From: Qipengyuania vulgaris
Lineage (GTDB): Bacteria > Pseudomonadota > Alphaproteobacteria > Sphingomonadales > Sphingomonadaceae
Reading direction: 5' to 3'
DNA: 64,000 nt
Assembly: GCA_000756795.1 (NCBI GenBank)
Contig: CCSI01000001.1
Coordinates: 744,001 to 808,000, forward strand
Below are positions 1-8,691 of this stretch, in pieces; positions within the stretch are counted from its first letter, which is position 1, and every line of letters starts with the position of its first letter. Position numbers and translations under genes: made by a program. The notes beneath the pieces were generated by a model that saw only the letters and a list, made by a program, of their open reading frames with translations, had not been told where the DNA came from and made no database searches.

Positions 1-378
1 GTTCCACTTGATGGCCTTCGAACCCATCAGGCCGGGCGCTTCCTTCTTCATCCAGTCGAACAGCGGGCTGGCATTGTCTCCATTGACCTCGACCTTTTGC
101 ATCAGCGGGAAGGTAAGGCCGAAATTGACCTTGCAGAACTGCTCGATTTCTTCCGCCTCGCCCGGTTCCTGCGCGCCGAACTGGTTGCAGGGAAAGGCGA
201 GGACTTCGAAATCCTTGTCCTTGTAGTCCTGGAACAGCTTTTCCAGCCCATCATATTGCGGCGTAAAACCGCACTTGCTCGCGGTGTTGACCACCAGCAG
301 CACCTTGCCGAGCTTGTCCTTCAAATCGAGCTCGTCGCCCTTGTTGGTGGCGACGGTGAAATCGGCGATGCTGGTCAT
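1..378 (-). CDS. Glutathione peroxidase, C-terminus cut off by window edge
   Basis: Thiol peroxidase of the glutathione peroxidase family, which reduces hydrogen peroxide and lipid hydroperoxides with glutathione or thioredoxin. The visible 126 residues contain the family signature NTASKCGFTPQ, with the peroxidatic residue Cys36 (Cys rather than selenocysteine), and the second signature LAFPCNQFG. The family is usually about 160 residues, so roughly the last 35 lie beyond base 1. The ATG at 378 gives the expected short N-terminus. The gene follows the DUF1579-like gene by 7 bases and is probably the last gene of a lolC-lolD-led transcript. Family assignment is secure; the reductant is not visible from sequence. 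Confidence 0.93.
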   Translation of the reverse strand, partial: MTSIADFTVATNKGDELDLKDKLGKVLLVVNTASKCGFTPQYDGLEKLFQDYKDKDFEVLAFPCNQFGAQEPGEAEEIEQFCKVNFGLTFPLMQKVEVNGDNASPLFDWMKKEAPGLMGSKAIKWN

Positions 379-385
379 GAAGGGG

Positions 386-913
386 TCAGTCCTTGCGTCG
401 GTAGATGAGGTCGAAATAGTCGGTCCAGGTAAGGCCCTGGTCCTTGCTGGCCTGCCCGTGTTGGCGCACGCTGTCGTCGTCCTGCAAGCTATATGTCATT
501 CGCACGAGCAAAGGCGTTCCATCGCGGGTCTTCCCCCATTGGCCAGTGAGGATCATTATCCCATCGACCGCACCGCCGTCGAAGAAGATGCGTCCGGGCG
601 TGCCGCCGACCCATAGCTGGTGCCAGCCTTCGGTCTTGGGGTCATATGTCGAAAGGCTGGTCCCACCTCGGCCCTGCAAGGGCATCCATGTCTCGCGGAT
701 TGCGCAGCCTGCGCTGACCTTTTCGATGCGGCTGTCCGCAACCTTTGCCGGCTCGCCTTCGGCAGCGTTGGGATAGACGTCCCATTCGCCGACCCAGAAG
801 TCGAACGCATCGTAATTCGCGCCCTCGCACTTTGGCGGCTGCGGCGGCGTGGCTGGCGGTACCTCGGGTGTCGCAGCCTGGGCGAAAATCAGCGAAAGAA
901 ACGATACGAACAT
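386..913 (-). CDS. Exported DUF1579-like hypothetical protein
   Basis: Protein of 175 residues with a short hydrophobic N-terminus (MFVSFLSLIFAQA) that looks like a signal peptide ending near residue 13, followed by a proline-rich linker. The mature part begins with FDFWVGEWDVYP, which resembles the FDFWxGxW opening of DUF1579-type lipocalin-like proteins; their biochemical role is unknown to me. The ATG at 913 is well supported because the frame upstream reaches a stop at 968-970 without any ATG, GTG or TTG. The ribosome binding site lies in the distal arm of a perfect hairpin (921-958). The gene sits between a small gene and the peroxidase and is likely cotranscribed with both. Confidence 0.75.
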   Translation of the reverse strand: MFVSFLSLIFAQAATPEVPPATPPQPPKCEGANYDAFDFWVGEWDVYPNAAEGEPAKVADSRIEKVSAGCAIRETWMPLQGRGGTSLSTYDPKTEGWHQLWVGGTPGRIFFDGGAVDGIMILTGQWGKTRDGTPLLVRMTYSLQDDDSVRQHGQASKDQGLTWTDYFDLIYRRKD

Positions 914-920
914 AGAAGCA

Positions 921-958
921 GTCCTCCCGCCACAAGCCGTAGCCGACAGCGGGAGGAC
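921..958 (-). promoter_or_regulatory. Hairpin that encloses the ribosome binding site of the 386-913 gene
   Basis: Ten-base arms, 921-930 and 949-958, are perfectly complementary (GTCCTCCCGC against GCGGGAGGAC) around an 18-base loop. On the minus strand the distal arm carries GGGAGG, which ends 9 bases before the ATG at 913, so the only good Shine-Dalgarno sequence of that gene is base-paired. There is no T-tract after the stem. The structure is seen directly; translational control (for example a thermosensor) is inference. Confidence 0.6.
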
Positions 959-992
959 CTCAATTCTTCATCTGCGAAGGGCTCTTGCGGCC

Positions 993-1271
993 CTACGAAT
1001 GCGGGAAATCCGAGCGGCGCGAAAGGTCGGCCACTTCATCGGCGTGGTATTCGCGGTCGCCAAGCTTTTCGATGTAATAGGCCGAGCGTTCCTCCTCGGG
1101 CATCAGCATCATGTGCTGCACCAGTTCGGCGAATGTAGCCGTGCGCAGGCCCTTGGCACCGTCGAGAACGCCGTCGCCATCATCCTTGCGGTGCAGCGAA
1201 GCGCGGTCGTCCCATTGGATGCCCTTTCGGTGGCAGTCGTCACCCTTGTAGGTGCTTGGATGGTCGGTCAT
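993..1271 (-). CDS. Small hypothetical protein, 92 aa
   Basis: The ATG at 1271 is chosen over an in-frame ATG at 1292 because AGGAGG lies in the right place upstream of it. The product is a hydrophilic, charged protein without signal peptide or membrane segment. It carries three histidine- or cysteine-containing patches (DDCHRKG, LVQHMMLMPEEE, YHADEVADL). I do not recognise the family. It starts 51 bases after lolD and precedes the hairpin-controlled gene, so it is probably in the same transcript. No function can be assigned. Confidence 0.7.
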   Translation of the reverse strand: MTDHPSTYKGDDCHRKGIQWDDRASLHRKDDGDGVLDGAKGLRTATFAELVQHMMLMPEEERSAYYIEKLGDREYHADEVADLSRRSDFPHS

Positions 1272-1322
1272 GCGAAATTCCTCCTTTTGCATGCCTAACG
1301 GGCGAAAGCCGCTCCGGGTCCG

Positions 1323-2009
1323 CTATTCGAGCACGCCTTCGTGAAGTCGCACCACGCGGTCCATCCGCGCAGCAAGTCGCTCGTTATGCGTGGCGACCAG
1401 CGCCGCGCTGCCCTCGCCCCGCACCAGCGCGAGGAATTGCTCGAGCACGCGGTCGGAAGTTGCCTCGTCGAGATTGCCCGTCGGCTCGTCGGCGAGGACG
1501 AGGTCGGGCCGGTTTGCCAGCCCCCGCGCGACGGCAACACGCTGCTGCTCGCCGCCGGAAAGCTGGCTGGGGCGATGGTCGAGGCGATGGCCGAGGCCGA
1601 GCGCGGTCAACAATTCTTCCGCCCGCGCATCGGCCTCGCGGCGCGGCTTGCCCGCGACCAATTGCGGCAGGACGACGTTTTCCTTCGCATCGAAATCAGG
1701 CAGCAGGTGGTGGAACTGGTAGACGAAACCCAAATGGTCGCGGCGCAGTTCGGTGCGCGCGTTCGCATTGCTCTTTTCGGCAGAGTTTCCGGCGATGAGA
1801 ATTTCGCCGCCGAAACCGCCCTCAAGAAGACCAACCGCCTGCAGCAGCGTCGATTTGCCCGAGCCCGAAGGCCCCAGCAACGCGACAATCTCGCCCGGCA
1901 TGACTTCGAGGTTCACACCGCGCAGTACGTCGATGCGCACACCGCCCTGCTCGAAGCTGCGGGTAAGGCCGCGAAGTTCGACCACGGGGCGCAAGTGACC
2001 GTTACTCAT
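1323..2009 (-). CDS. lolD: Lipoprotein-releasing ABC transporter ATPase LolD
   Basis: ATPase of the Lol system, which releases mature lipoproteins from the inner membrane for transfer to LolA. The 228-residue protein has Walker A (GPSGSGKST), the Q-loop region ([11 protein letters not shown]), the ABC signature (LSGGEQQR) and Walker B with catalytic Glu ([12 protein letters not shown]). The F-HHLLPDF context is typical of LolD and MacB-type ATPases. Its ATG overlaps the end of the permease gene by 8 bases (ATGAGTAA), consistent with translational coupling. Length is normal for LolD. Confidence 0.95.
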   Translation of the reverse strand: MSNGHLRPVVELRGLTRSFEQGGVRIDVLRGVNLEVMPGEIVALLGPSGSGKSTLLQAVGLLEGGFGGEILIAGNSAEKSNANARTELRRDHLGFVYQFHHLLPDFDAKENVVLPQLVAGKPRREADARAEELLTALGLGHRLDHRPSQLSGGEQQRVAVARGLANRPDLVLADEPTGNLDEATSDRVLEQFLALVRGEGSAALVATHNERLAARMDRVVRLHEGVLE

Positions 2010-3243
2010 AGCGCAGCACCTGTACCGGGTCCGTGCTCGCCGCCTTCAGGGCGGGGTAAAGCGTGGCGAGGAAACTCATGACCAGCGCGAGGCCTACAAT
2101 CATCGCGATCTCGACAGGGTCGGGCTTGGAAGGAATGGTGCTCAGGAAGCGCACCTGCGGGTCCCACAGGTCCGCGCCGGTCGCCCAGCTGATGCCCTTC
2201 ACGATTTGCTCGCGGAAGGTCAGCACCAGCGCGCCGAGCGCGAGGCCGGCCAGCGTCCCGATGGCGCCGACGGTGAAACCGGTCGTGACGAATATCTTGG
2301 TAAGGCTCCGCCGCGACGCGCCCATGGTCCGCATAATGGCGATGTCACGGGTTTTCGCCCTTACCAGCATGACGAGGCTCGACAGGATATTAAACGCTGC
2401 CACCAAGACCATGAAACTCAAAGCAAATGCCATCGCAGCACGCTCGACCTGCAAGGCCTCGAACAGGGTCGCATTGATCGTCTTCCAGTCGCGGACGACC
2501 GCCCTGCCCGCCAGCGATTCCGTCACCGGCTGGAGGATTTCGCCAACCTCGTCCGGGTCGGTTACCTGTACCTCAATCATGCCGATGGTCTCGCCAATCA
2601 GCAGTAGCGTTTGCGCATCCTGCATCGGCATGACCACGAAGGCGCCGTCGTAGTCGTAAACGCCCACCTCGAAGATGGCCGCCACCTCATAGCCGACCTG
2701 ACGCGGCACGGTGCCGAAGGGTGTCGAGCGTCCCTGCGGATTGATGATGGTAATCGTGTCGCCCACCCGCGCGCCGATATTTTCCGCGAGCCGCACGCCG
2801 ATGGCGACCTTGCTCGCACCCGGCTGCAGCCCATCGATATTGCCAGCAATCACCTTCTGGCCGAGTTCGCGCAGATCCTTGTTGGTATTCCCGCGCAGCA
2901 AGATGGCCTCGACCCGGCCGTTGAAGGTGGTCAGCAGCGGCTGCTCGATCAGAGGAGAGGCTTCGACCACGCCGGGTGTCTGCTCGATTTCCTGGAGCAC
3001 TTCCTCCCAATTATCGAGCCTGCCGCCATAGGCCTGCACGATGGCATGACCGTTTAGCCCGACAATCTTGTCGAGCAGTTCGGCGCGGAAACCGTTCATC
3101 ACGCTCATCACGATGACCAGCATCGCAACCGACAGCATCACGACGGTGATAGATATGCCCGCGACCAGCGCGATAAACGCCTCGCTCCTGCCTGGAAGCA
3201 GGTAGCGCTTGGCGATGGTCCGTTCGAATGGTGAAAGCAGCAA
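2002..3243 (-). CDS. lolC: Lipoprotein-releasing ABC transporter permease LolC/LolE
   Basis: Inner-membrane permease of the Lol complex. It has an N-terminal membrane segment with the [15 protein letters not shown] region, a large periplasmic domain, then three C-terminal transmembrane segments typical of the FtsX/MacB-fold permease family. I place the start at TTG 3243 (product [15 protein letters not shown]...) because AAGGG lies 5 bases upstream and this gives 413 residues, the usual LolC/E size. Frames further upstream add about 44 residues of hydrophilic sequence that looks non-coding. One permease with one ATPase suggests the homodimeric LolF-type arrangement common in alphaproteobacteria, which is an inference. 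Confidence 0.92.
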   Translation of the reverse strand: MLLSPFERTIAKRYLLPGRSEAFIALVAGISITVVMLSVAMLVIVMSVMNGFRAELLDKIVGLNGHAIVQAYGGRLDNWEEVLQEIEQTPGVVEASPLIEQPLLTTFNGRVEAILLRGNTNKDLRELGQKVIAGNIDGLQPGASKVAIGVRLAENIGARVGDTITIINPQGRSTPFGTVPRQVGYEVAAIFEVGVYDYDGAFVVMPMQDAQTLLLIGETIGMIEVQVTDPDEVGEILQPVTESLAGRAVVRDWKTINATLFEALQVERAAMAFALSFMVLVAAFNILSSLVMLVRAKTRDIAIMRTMGASRRSLTKIFVTTGFTVGAIGTLAGLALGALVLTFREQIVKGISWATGADLWDPQVRFLSTIPSKPDPVEIAMIVGLALVMSFLATLYPALKAASTDPVQVLRYE

Positions 3244-3410
3244 GGTGGCCCTTGGCGTTGTTTGGATGTCGGGACAGGCGTTTAGGCAGAGTTTCGTGGC
3301 GGCGCAATGAACGGCTGCAAAATCTCCCCCACGTCCTGCCTCACAAACCTTGTAATCGCGCCGTAACATCGCCATTGGGGCGGCATTCGGTTGGCAGCGC
3401 GGACAGCTTC

Positions 3411-4883
3411 ATGAATTGCACCCACCCCTTCCTCGATGCGGATGGCGACAAGCTACGCGAAGAGTGCGGCGTTTTCGGCGCTATCAACGCAGCCGATGCG
3501 ACTGCGGTCACCGCGCTTGGTCTCCATGCCTTGCAGCACCGCGGGCAGGAAGCTGCCGGCATCGTCGCCTGGGACGGAGCCGAATTCCGCACCCGTCGCG
3601 GCCTTGGCCATGTGGCGGAGAACTTCTCTTCGCAGGAGGCGATTGCCGAACTGCCCGGCCATATGGCGGCAGGCCACGTACGCTATTCGACTACCGGCGG
3701 TGCGGGACTGCGCAATGTGCAGCCGCTTTATGCCGACCTCGCGAGCGGCGGTTTCGCCGTGGCGCATAATGGCAATATCTCGAATGCGGGTACCTTGCGC
3801 GAGGAATTGGTCCAGCGTGGCGCTATCTTCCAGTCGACCTCCGACACTGAAGTGATCATCCACCTCGTCGCGACGAGCCGTTATCCGACCATCGTCGACC
3901 GGCTTATTGATGCGCTCCGCCTGCTCGAAGGTGCCTACGCGCTCATCGTGATGACGCCCGAGGGCATGATTGCCTGCCGCGACCCGCTGGGCATTCGACC
4001 GCTGGTGATGGGCCGCATCGGCGATGCCACGGTCTTCGCTAGCGAGAGCGTGGCTTTCGACGTGGTCGGCGCCGAACTCATCCGCGAGGTCGAGCCGGGC
4101 GAACTCATCCGCGTCGACTACGACGGCAACATCGACTCGCTGCATCCCTTCGGCACGCACAAGCCGCGCCCCTGCATCTTCGAGCACGTCTATTTCAGCC
4201 GCCCCGACAGCTTCTTCGCAGGCCGCAGTGTCTATGAAGCGCGCAAGGCCATCGGTGCAGAGCTCGCCAAGGAAACACCGGTCGAAGCCGATCTCGTGGT
4301 CCCCGTGCCCGACAGCGGCGTTCCGGCAGCCATCGGCTATGCGCAGGAAGCGGGCATTCCGTTCGAGCTCGGCATCATCCGCTCGCACTATGTTGGTCGG
4401 ACATTCATCCAGCCTTCGGACGGAGCGCGCCATTCGGGCGTGAAGCGCAAGCACAACGCCAACCGCAGCCTCGTCGCGGGCAAGCGCATCGTCCTCATCG
4501 ACGACAGCATCGTGCGCGGCACGACTTCGCTGCAGATTGTCGAGATGATGCGCGATGCAGGCGCAAAGGAAGTCCACTTCCGCGTCGCCAGCCCGCCGAC
4601 TGCGCACAGCTGTTTCTACGGGGTCGACACGCCCGAGCGCAGCAAACTGCTCGCTGCGCGGATGGATGTCGAGCCGATGCGCGAATTCATCAAGGCCGAC
4701 AGCCTTGCTTTCGTCTCCATCGACGGCCTCTACCGCGCAGTCGGCGAAAAGCCGCGCGTGAAGGAGTGTCCGCAATTCTGCGACGCATGCTTCACCGGCG
4801 ATTATCCCACCTCGCTGACCGACCTGGCCAAGCGCGACGACAAGCAGGCCCAGCTCGCATTCCCGGTAGGCAAGGTAGCGTAA
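3411..4883 (+). CDS. purF: Amidophosphoribosyltransferase
   Basis: First committed enzyme of purine synthesis: PRPP plus glutamine gives 5-phosphoribosylamine. The N-terminal Ntn glutaminase domain follows a short propeptide, with the nucleophile Cys in EECGVFGAI. The PRPP-binding loop is IVLIDDSIVRGTTS. The C-terminal CPQFCDACFTGDYPT supplies cysteines typical of the Fe-S-containing, Bacillus-type PurF. ATG 3411 is chosen because it places the catalytic Cys near residue 17, as expected for a short propeptide. Length of 490 residues is normal. The gene is divergent from lolC (167-base gap) and is followed 1 base later by an SDR gene. Confidence 0.97.
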   Translation: MNCTHPFLDADGDKLREECGVFGAINAADATAVTALGLHALQHRGQEAAGIVAWDGAEFRTRRGLGHVAENFSSQEAIAELPGHMAAGHVRYSTTGGAGLRNVQPLYADLASGGFAVAHNGNISNAGTLREELVQRGAIFQSTSDTEVIIHLVATSRYPTIVDRLIDALRLLEGAYALIVMTPEGMIACRDPLGIRPLVMGRIGDATVFASESVAFDVVGAELIREVEPGELIRVDYDGNIDSLHPFGTHKPRPCIFEHVYFSRPDSFFAGRSVYEARKAIGAELAKETPVEADLVVPVPDSGVPAAIGYAQEAGIPFELGIIRSHYVGRTFIQPSDGARHSGVKRKHNANRSLVAGKRIVLIDDSIVRGTTSLQIVEMMRDAGAKEVHFRVASPPTAHSCFYGVDTPERSKLLAARMDVEPMREFIKADSLAFVSIDGLYRAVGEKPRVKECPQFCDACFTGDYPTSLTDLAKRDDKQAQLAFPVGKVA

Positions 4884-4884
4884 G

Positions 4885-5601
4885 ATGACCAAGGCACTGG
4901 AAGGCAAGCTCGCTCTCGTCACGGGCGCCAGCAAGGGCATCGGTGCGGCCACGGCGGTCGCCCTTGCCGAAGCGGGCGCGCATGTCGTGCTGACCGGCCG
5001 CGATGTCCGTGCGCTGGAAGCCATCGAAGACCGTATCCATGAGGCCGGCGGCGCATCCACAATCGCGCCCGTCGACCTTGGCGAGAGCGACGGGATAGCC
5101 CGCCTCGCCTCGGCCATCGCGAGCCGCTGGGACAAGCTCGACATCCTCGTGATGTCAGCGGCCTACCTGCCCGCGCTTACGCCGGTCACGCAAATCGACG
5201 GCAAGCAGTTCAGCCAGGCTGTGACGACGAACCTGCTTGCCACGCAGGCGCTGCTCGCCAATTTCGACCCGCTGCTGAAGCGCGCCGAGGCCGGACGGGT
5301 CATCGGCCTCACCAGCAGCGTGGGCGAGAGCCCGCGCGCCTATTGGTCGGCCTATGGTGCGACCAAGGCGGCGTTCGACAACCTCCTCGCCTCCTATGCG
5401 CAGGAGGTCGAGAAAATCGGCAATGTCCGTGTGGCCACCATCGACCCGGGCGCGACTCGCACCGCTATGCGCGCTAAGGCCTATCCCGGCGAAGACCCGG
5501 CGACGGTCAAGCCGCCCGAGGATGTCGCGGCCCGTATTCTCGAGCTCCTGGTTAATGACTACCCGACCGGCCACCGAGAGCGGGTGGAAAATTCCCGTTA
5601 A
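4885..5601 (+). CDS. Short-chain dehydrogenase/reductase
   Basis: Classical SDR of 238 residues, predicted to be an NAD(P)-dependent soluble oxidoreductase. It has the cofactor motif TGASKGIG near residues 13-20, a variant of the NNAG motif (VMSAAYLPA), the catalytic Ser region (GLTSSVG) and the YGATK active-site pair. Arg in VLTGRD after the second strand suggests NADP(H) preference. Only 1 base separates it from purF, so it is cotranscribed, but SDRs in this position are usually annotated without a defined substrate. Specificity cannot be read from the sequence. Confidence 0.88.
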   Translation: MTKALEGKLALVTGASKGIGAATAVALAEAGAHVVLTGRDVRALEAIEDRIHEAGGASTIAPVDLGESDGIARLASAIASRWDKLDILVMSAAYLPALTPVTQIDGKQFSQAVTTNLLATQALLANFDPLLKRAEAGRVIGLTSSVGESPRAYWSAYGATKAAFDNLLASYAQEVEKIGNVRVATIDPGATRTAMRAKAYPGEDPATVKPPEDVAARILELLVNDYPTGHRERVENSR

Positions 5602-5713
5602 CCTTCCCGCGTGACCTTTCCTTAATCCTGCTCGGCGACACTCCGATAATTAACGCGCGCGTCTCCTGTGCGTGGAAACTCGGTACTCAACTCAGGGCAA
5701 GGGATCGCCGGAC

Positions 5714-6061
5714 ATGAACTACCAGACGCAAGACCGCTATCTCACGGCAGCGCAGGAAGACCGTTGCGCACCGCGCACGAAAATCACCATTCCGGGCCAG
5801 CTGCGCGCAAGCGGCGGCCGTGCCTTCCAGACGGTTGTGCACGACCTCTCCATCTCGGGCTTCTCGGCGGCTGCGATCAACCGCATGCACGAAGGCCAGA
5901 TGTGCTGGCTCACGCTTCCCGGCCTCGAATCGCTCCAGGCGCAGGTCGTGTGGTGGGAAAACTGCATGGTCGGCTGCGCGTTCAGCGAACTGCTCTCGCC
6001 CATCGTGCACGACAACATCCTCGCCCGCTACAGCGGCCAGGGCGCTTACCGCCCTTACTAA
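5714..6061 (+). CDS. Single-domain PilZ protein (c-di-GMP receptor)
   Basis: A 115-residue protein that is essentially one PilZ domain. It has both c-di-GMP-contact motifs: RxxxR as RCAPR and (D/N)xSxxG as DLSISG. The C-terminal strand GCAFSELLSP matches the family. ATG 5714 is preferred to the in-frame ATG 5672 because it starts shortly before the domain and follows AAGGGA/CCGGA. Stand-alone PilZ proteins act as effectors that bind partner proteins controlling motility or exopolysaccharide. The target here is unknown, but three other c-di-GMP genes lie in this window (49-61 kb). Confidence 0.88.
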   Translation: MNYQTQDRYLTAAQEDRCAPRTKITIPGQLRASGGRAFQTVVHDLSISGFSAAAINRMHEGQMCWLTLPGLESLQAQVVWWENCMVGCAFSELLSPIVHDNILARYSGQGAYRPY

Positions 6062-6216
6062 GCGAAGTCGCGAGACAGGCCCAAAGGAAAGGCGACGACA
6101 CCGACAGCTTTGGCGGCGGCCTGATGGGCCTGGCCTGAACCTTGTCCGGATGGCTCGTCGTCGGTGGCGGTGCGCTCTCGTAGCCTCCGCCACCACTCGT
6201 ATTTGGCCCTGAGAGC

Positions 6217-7407
6217 CTACTTCGCGTTCATCGCAATCTGGCGCACCAGCACCTGGAACTTCGCCCTGTTTTCGGAGCTTGTCGCCGTCGGCCAGTTGCT
6301 CGTTACGGCCACCACGAGATTGCGGCTCGGATCGATGGTAATGGCCTGTCCAAAGATACCCTGCGCGCCGTAAAGCCCGCCCGGATAGGTCCACCACTGG
6401 TAGCCATATCCATGACCCTTGCCGAAATCGACCTGCGGCGCGCCTGCTTCGGCGAACCAGCCATCGGGCACCACACCCTTGCCACCTTCGAGCACGAATT
6501 GCCCGAAGCGCGCATAGTCAGCGAGGGTCAGTGAGAGGCAGCAGCCGCCGATGTTGCCACCGGTCAAATCCTGCATCCAGAACAGCGAACCCTCGAAACC
6601 TGCCGGTCCCACGATCTTCTCGGCTGAATAGGCGGCGAGCGACTTCCCTGTCGCTTCCTCCACGAGAAGCCCGAGGAGATTGGTCTCGAGCGTCTTGTAG
6701 ACGAACTTCTCGCCCGCTGGCGCTTCGCGCTTCAGCGTGCGGGCGTAAGTTACCGCCTGCGATTCCCCCTCAACGGGAGTGACTGCGAGCATCTTTGCAA
6801 CGTCGCTTGCAGGGTCGGTATAATCCTCGTTCCATGCCACGCCCGAGGTCATCGTCGCGACCTGGCCGACGGTCACACCGTCATAGGCAGTCCCGGCGAG
6901 CGCGGGGATGATGTCGGTAACCGGCGTGTCGAGGCTTTCGATATCGCCATCCTCGATGGCAGCGCCGAGCAAGGTCGAGGTAAAGCTCTTGGCAACCGAG
7001 AAGCTTGTCCAACGGTCCTCAGGTTCCATTCCTAGGCCATATTCCTCGAACAGGATTCTGCCATCCTTGAGCACCATGAGCCCCGCCGCGTTAGTATCGG
7101 CCATGAACTGGCGCGCCATTGCGGCAGTTGCGGCATCAAGCGGCGTGCCCTGGAGGAAACCGGCCGGACGGTACGCGGGAGATACCTCGAGCCCCGCAAA
7201 CAAACCTTCCATGTCGCGAAAGGCTGCCGAACGCCGCTCGTCGCTCCAGAACAGTATGGAATCGGAAGGGTCGAGGCTGGCCATCTGCTCCGGCATCGAC
7301 TGGGTTACAGCCGGCTGGGCCATGGGCGCCGGCGGCGCGTCGGCGACGCTGATGCACCCGGTCAGCGCAATCGCCAGAGCCGAAACCAGAACCTTCCGCA
7401 TCCTCAT
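6217..7407 (-). CDS. Lipoprotein serine hydrolase, beta-lactamase class C-like
   Basis: A 396-residue member of the beta-lactamase/penicillin-binding-protein fold. The N-terminus MRMRKVLVSALAIALTGC has a signal and lipobox (LTGC), so it is probably an outer- or inner-membrane lipoprotein. The catalytic SxxK is in SFSVAKSF, and YGYQWW is typical of the esterase/6-aminohexanoate-dimer-hydrolase-like branch. I start at ATG 7407, whose ATGA overlaps the stop of the fatty acid synthase gene, with GAGGG upstream. These proteins are often esterases or peptidases and not true beta-lactamases; the substrate is not predictable. Confidence 0.87.
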   Translation of the reverse strand: MRMRKVLVSALAIALTGCISVADAPPAPMAQPAVTQSMPEQMASLDPSDSILFWSDERRSAAFRDMEGLFAGLEVSPAYRPAGFLQGTPLDAATAAMARQFMADTNAAGLMVLKDGRILFEEYGLGMEPEDRWTSFSVAKSFTSTLLGAAIEDGDIESLDTPVTDIIPALAGTAYDGVTVGQVATMTSGVAWNEDYTDPASDVAKMLAVTPVEGESQAVTYARTLKREAPAGEKFVYKTLETNLLGLLVEEATGKSLAAYSAEKIVGPAGFEGSLFWMQDLTGGNIGGCCLSLTLADYARFGQFVLEGGKGVVPDGWFAEAGAPQVDFGKGHGYGYQWWTYPGGLYGAQGIFGQAITIDPSRNLVVAVTSNWPTATSSENRAKFQVLVRQIAMNAK

Positions 7408-8648
7408 TCTCCCTCTTTTACCAGCGTGACCTGGTGGACATCGATACCGCCGCCGCGAAAACCGCCCTCGCAATATCGCAAATAATACCGCCACAACTCG
7501 CAGAACTGCGCGTCAAAACCCGGCGGCAGGCGGTCTTCCTCCACCGCGCGGTCGAAGTTCTCAAGCCAGATGCGCAGCGTTTCAGCGTAATCGAGGCCGA
7601 AGTCGGTCTGGTCCTGCCATTTGAGGCCGCGCTCTTCTGCCAAACGGCGAAATTCGCTGGTGCGGATGAGCAGCCCGCCGGGGAAGATATAGGCCTGGAT
7701 GAAGTCGGCGCTCTTCGCATATTCATCGAACAATTCGTCGCGCATCGAGATGTACTGGATGCCCGCGCGCCCGCCTGTTTTGAGGTTGCGCGCGATGCAG
7801 TCCATGAAGGTCGGCCAGTATTCACGGCCGAGCGCCTCGACCATCTCGACGCTGACGATGGCATCGTACTGCCCCGAGGTGTCGCGATAGTCCTGCTTGC
7901 GAAAATCGATGTCGGCGGAGTGATGCTCCCTCGCCCACGCCAGCTGTTCGTCGGACAGGCTGATGGCGGTCACTTGGCTCCCGCCCTTCGCAAAGTATCC
8001 GGCCAGCGCGCCCCATCCGCAGCCGATTTCGAGCAGCTTGTCCGCCTCGCCCACACGCTCGCGCAAGGCCGCCCATTTGCGCTTCTGCGCAGCGTCGAGC
8101 GGGTCCGAGCCCACACCCAGCGCGGCGGAATAGCTCATCGTCGGGTCGAGCCATTCGCGGTAGAAATCATTGCCAAGGTCGTAATGCGCAGAGATGTTTT
8201 TCTGCGCGCCTTCATGCGTGTTGCGGTTGACGAGGTGCGCCAGCTTTAGCCCGTGACGGAACGGCCCCTTCGCCCTTGCCGTGTCGCCAAGGCGCTCGGC
8301 ATGCTGGACGAAGAGCGCGAACAGCGGCACCGGGTCGGGGCTCCACCACTCGCCCGCTTCCCACGCCTGGTACCAGCCCACCGAGCCATTGCTGGCAAGC
8401 CGCACCAGCGCGTTGTAGCTGCGCAGTTCGACCGTACACTCGAAACCCGGAGCTCGGCCGCCGAGCACGCAGGGGCTGCCATCGGGCATGGTGCCGTGAA
8501 TGGTCCCGCTGGTCAGCGCCGCATCTATCTTGCCGAGTATCTTCGAAAAGGCCGGAGAAATCAGCCGGGCGAGCCACCCCGGCTTGCGCGCGAAAGGTTT
8601 GGAGCCTTCGACAAGGTCACGTCCGCGCTGGCTGGTCTGCATGTCCAT
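7404..8648 (-). CDS. cfa: Cyclopropane-fatty-acyl-phospholipid synthase family protein
   Basis: SAM-dependent methyltransferase that adds a methylene group across unsaturated phospholipid acyl chains. The 414-residue protein has the SAM-binding motif LEIGCGWGALAGYFA, the VEMVEALG region and the C-terminal FDRAVEEDRLPPGFDAQFCELWRY-type helix region common in this family. An N-terminal sterol-carrier-like region (GTMPDGSPCVLGGRAPG) precedes the methyltransferase. It overlaps the downstream hydrolase by 4 bases and lies beside photolyase. Some close relatives make other methylated lipids, so cyclopropanation itself is by family. Confidence 0.92.
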   Translation of the reverse strand: MDMQTSQRGRDLVEGSKPFARKPGWLARLISPAFSKILGKIDAALTSGTIHGTMPDGSPCVLGGRAPGFECTVELRSYNALVRLASNGSVGWYQAWEAGEWWSPDPVPLFALFVQHAERLGDTARAKGPFRHGLKLAHLVNRNTHEGAQKNISAHYDLGNDFYREWLDPTMSYSAALGVGSDPLDAAQKRKWAALRERVGEADKLLEIGCGWGALAGYFAKGGSQVTAISLSDEQLAWAREHHSADIDFRKQDYRDTSGQYDAIVSVEMVEALGREYWPTFMDCIARNLKTGGRAGIQYISMRDELFDEYAKSADFIQAYIFPGGLLIRTSEFRRLAEERGLKWQDQTDFGLDYAETLRIWLENFDRAVEEDRLPPGFDAQFCELWRYYLRYCEGGFRGGGIDVHQVTLVKEGE

Positions 8649-8691
8649 ACAGGCCGCCCTATGCCGCGCCCTGCCCCGTGCGACAAGTCCG

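Noticed and set aside
3453..5144. 563-codon open frame opposite purF
   Set aside because: Shadow of purF and the SDR gene; no domain, no ribosome binding site, and the opposite strand has catalytic motifs.
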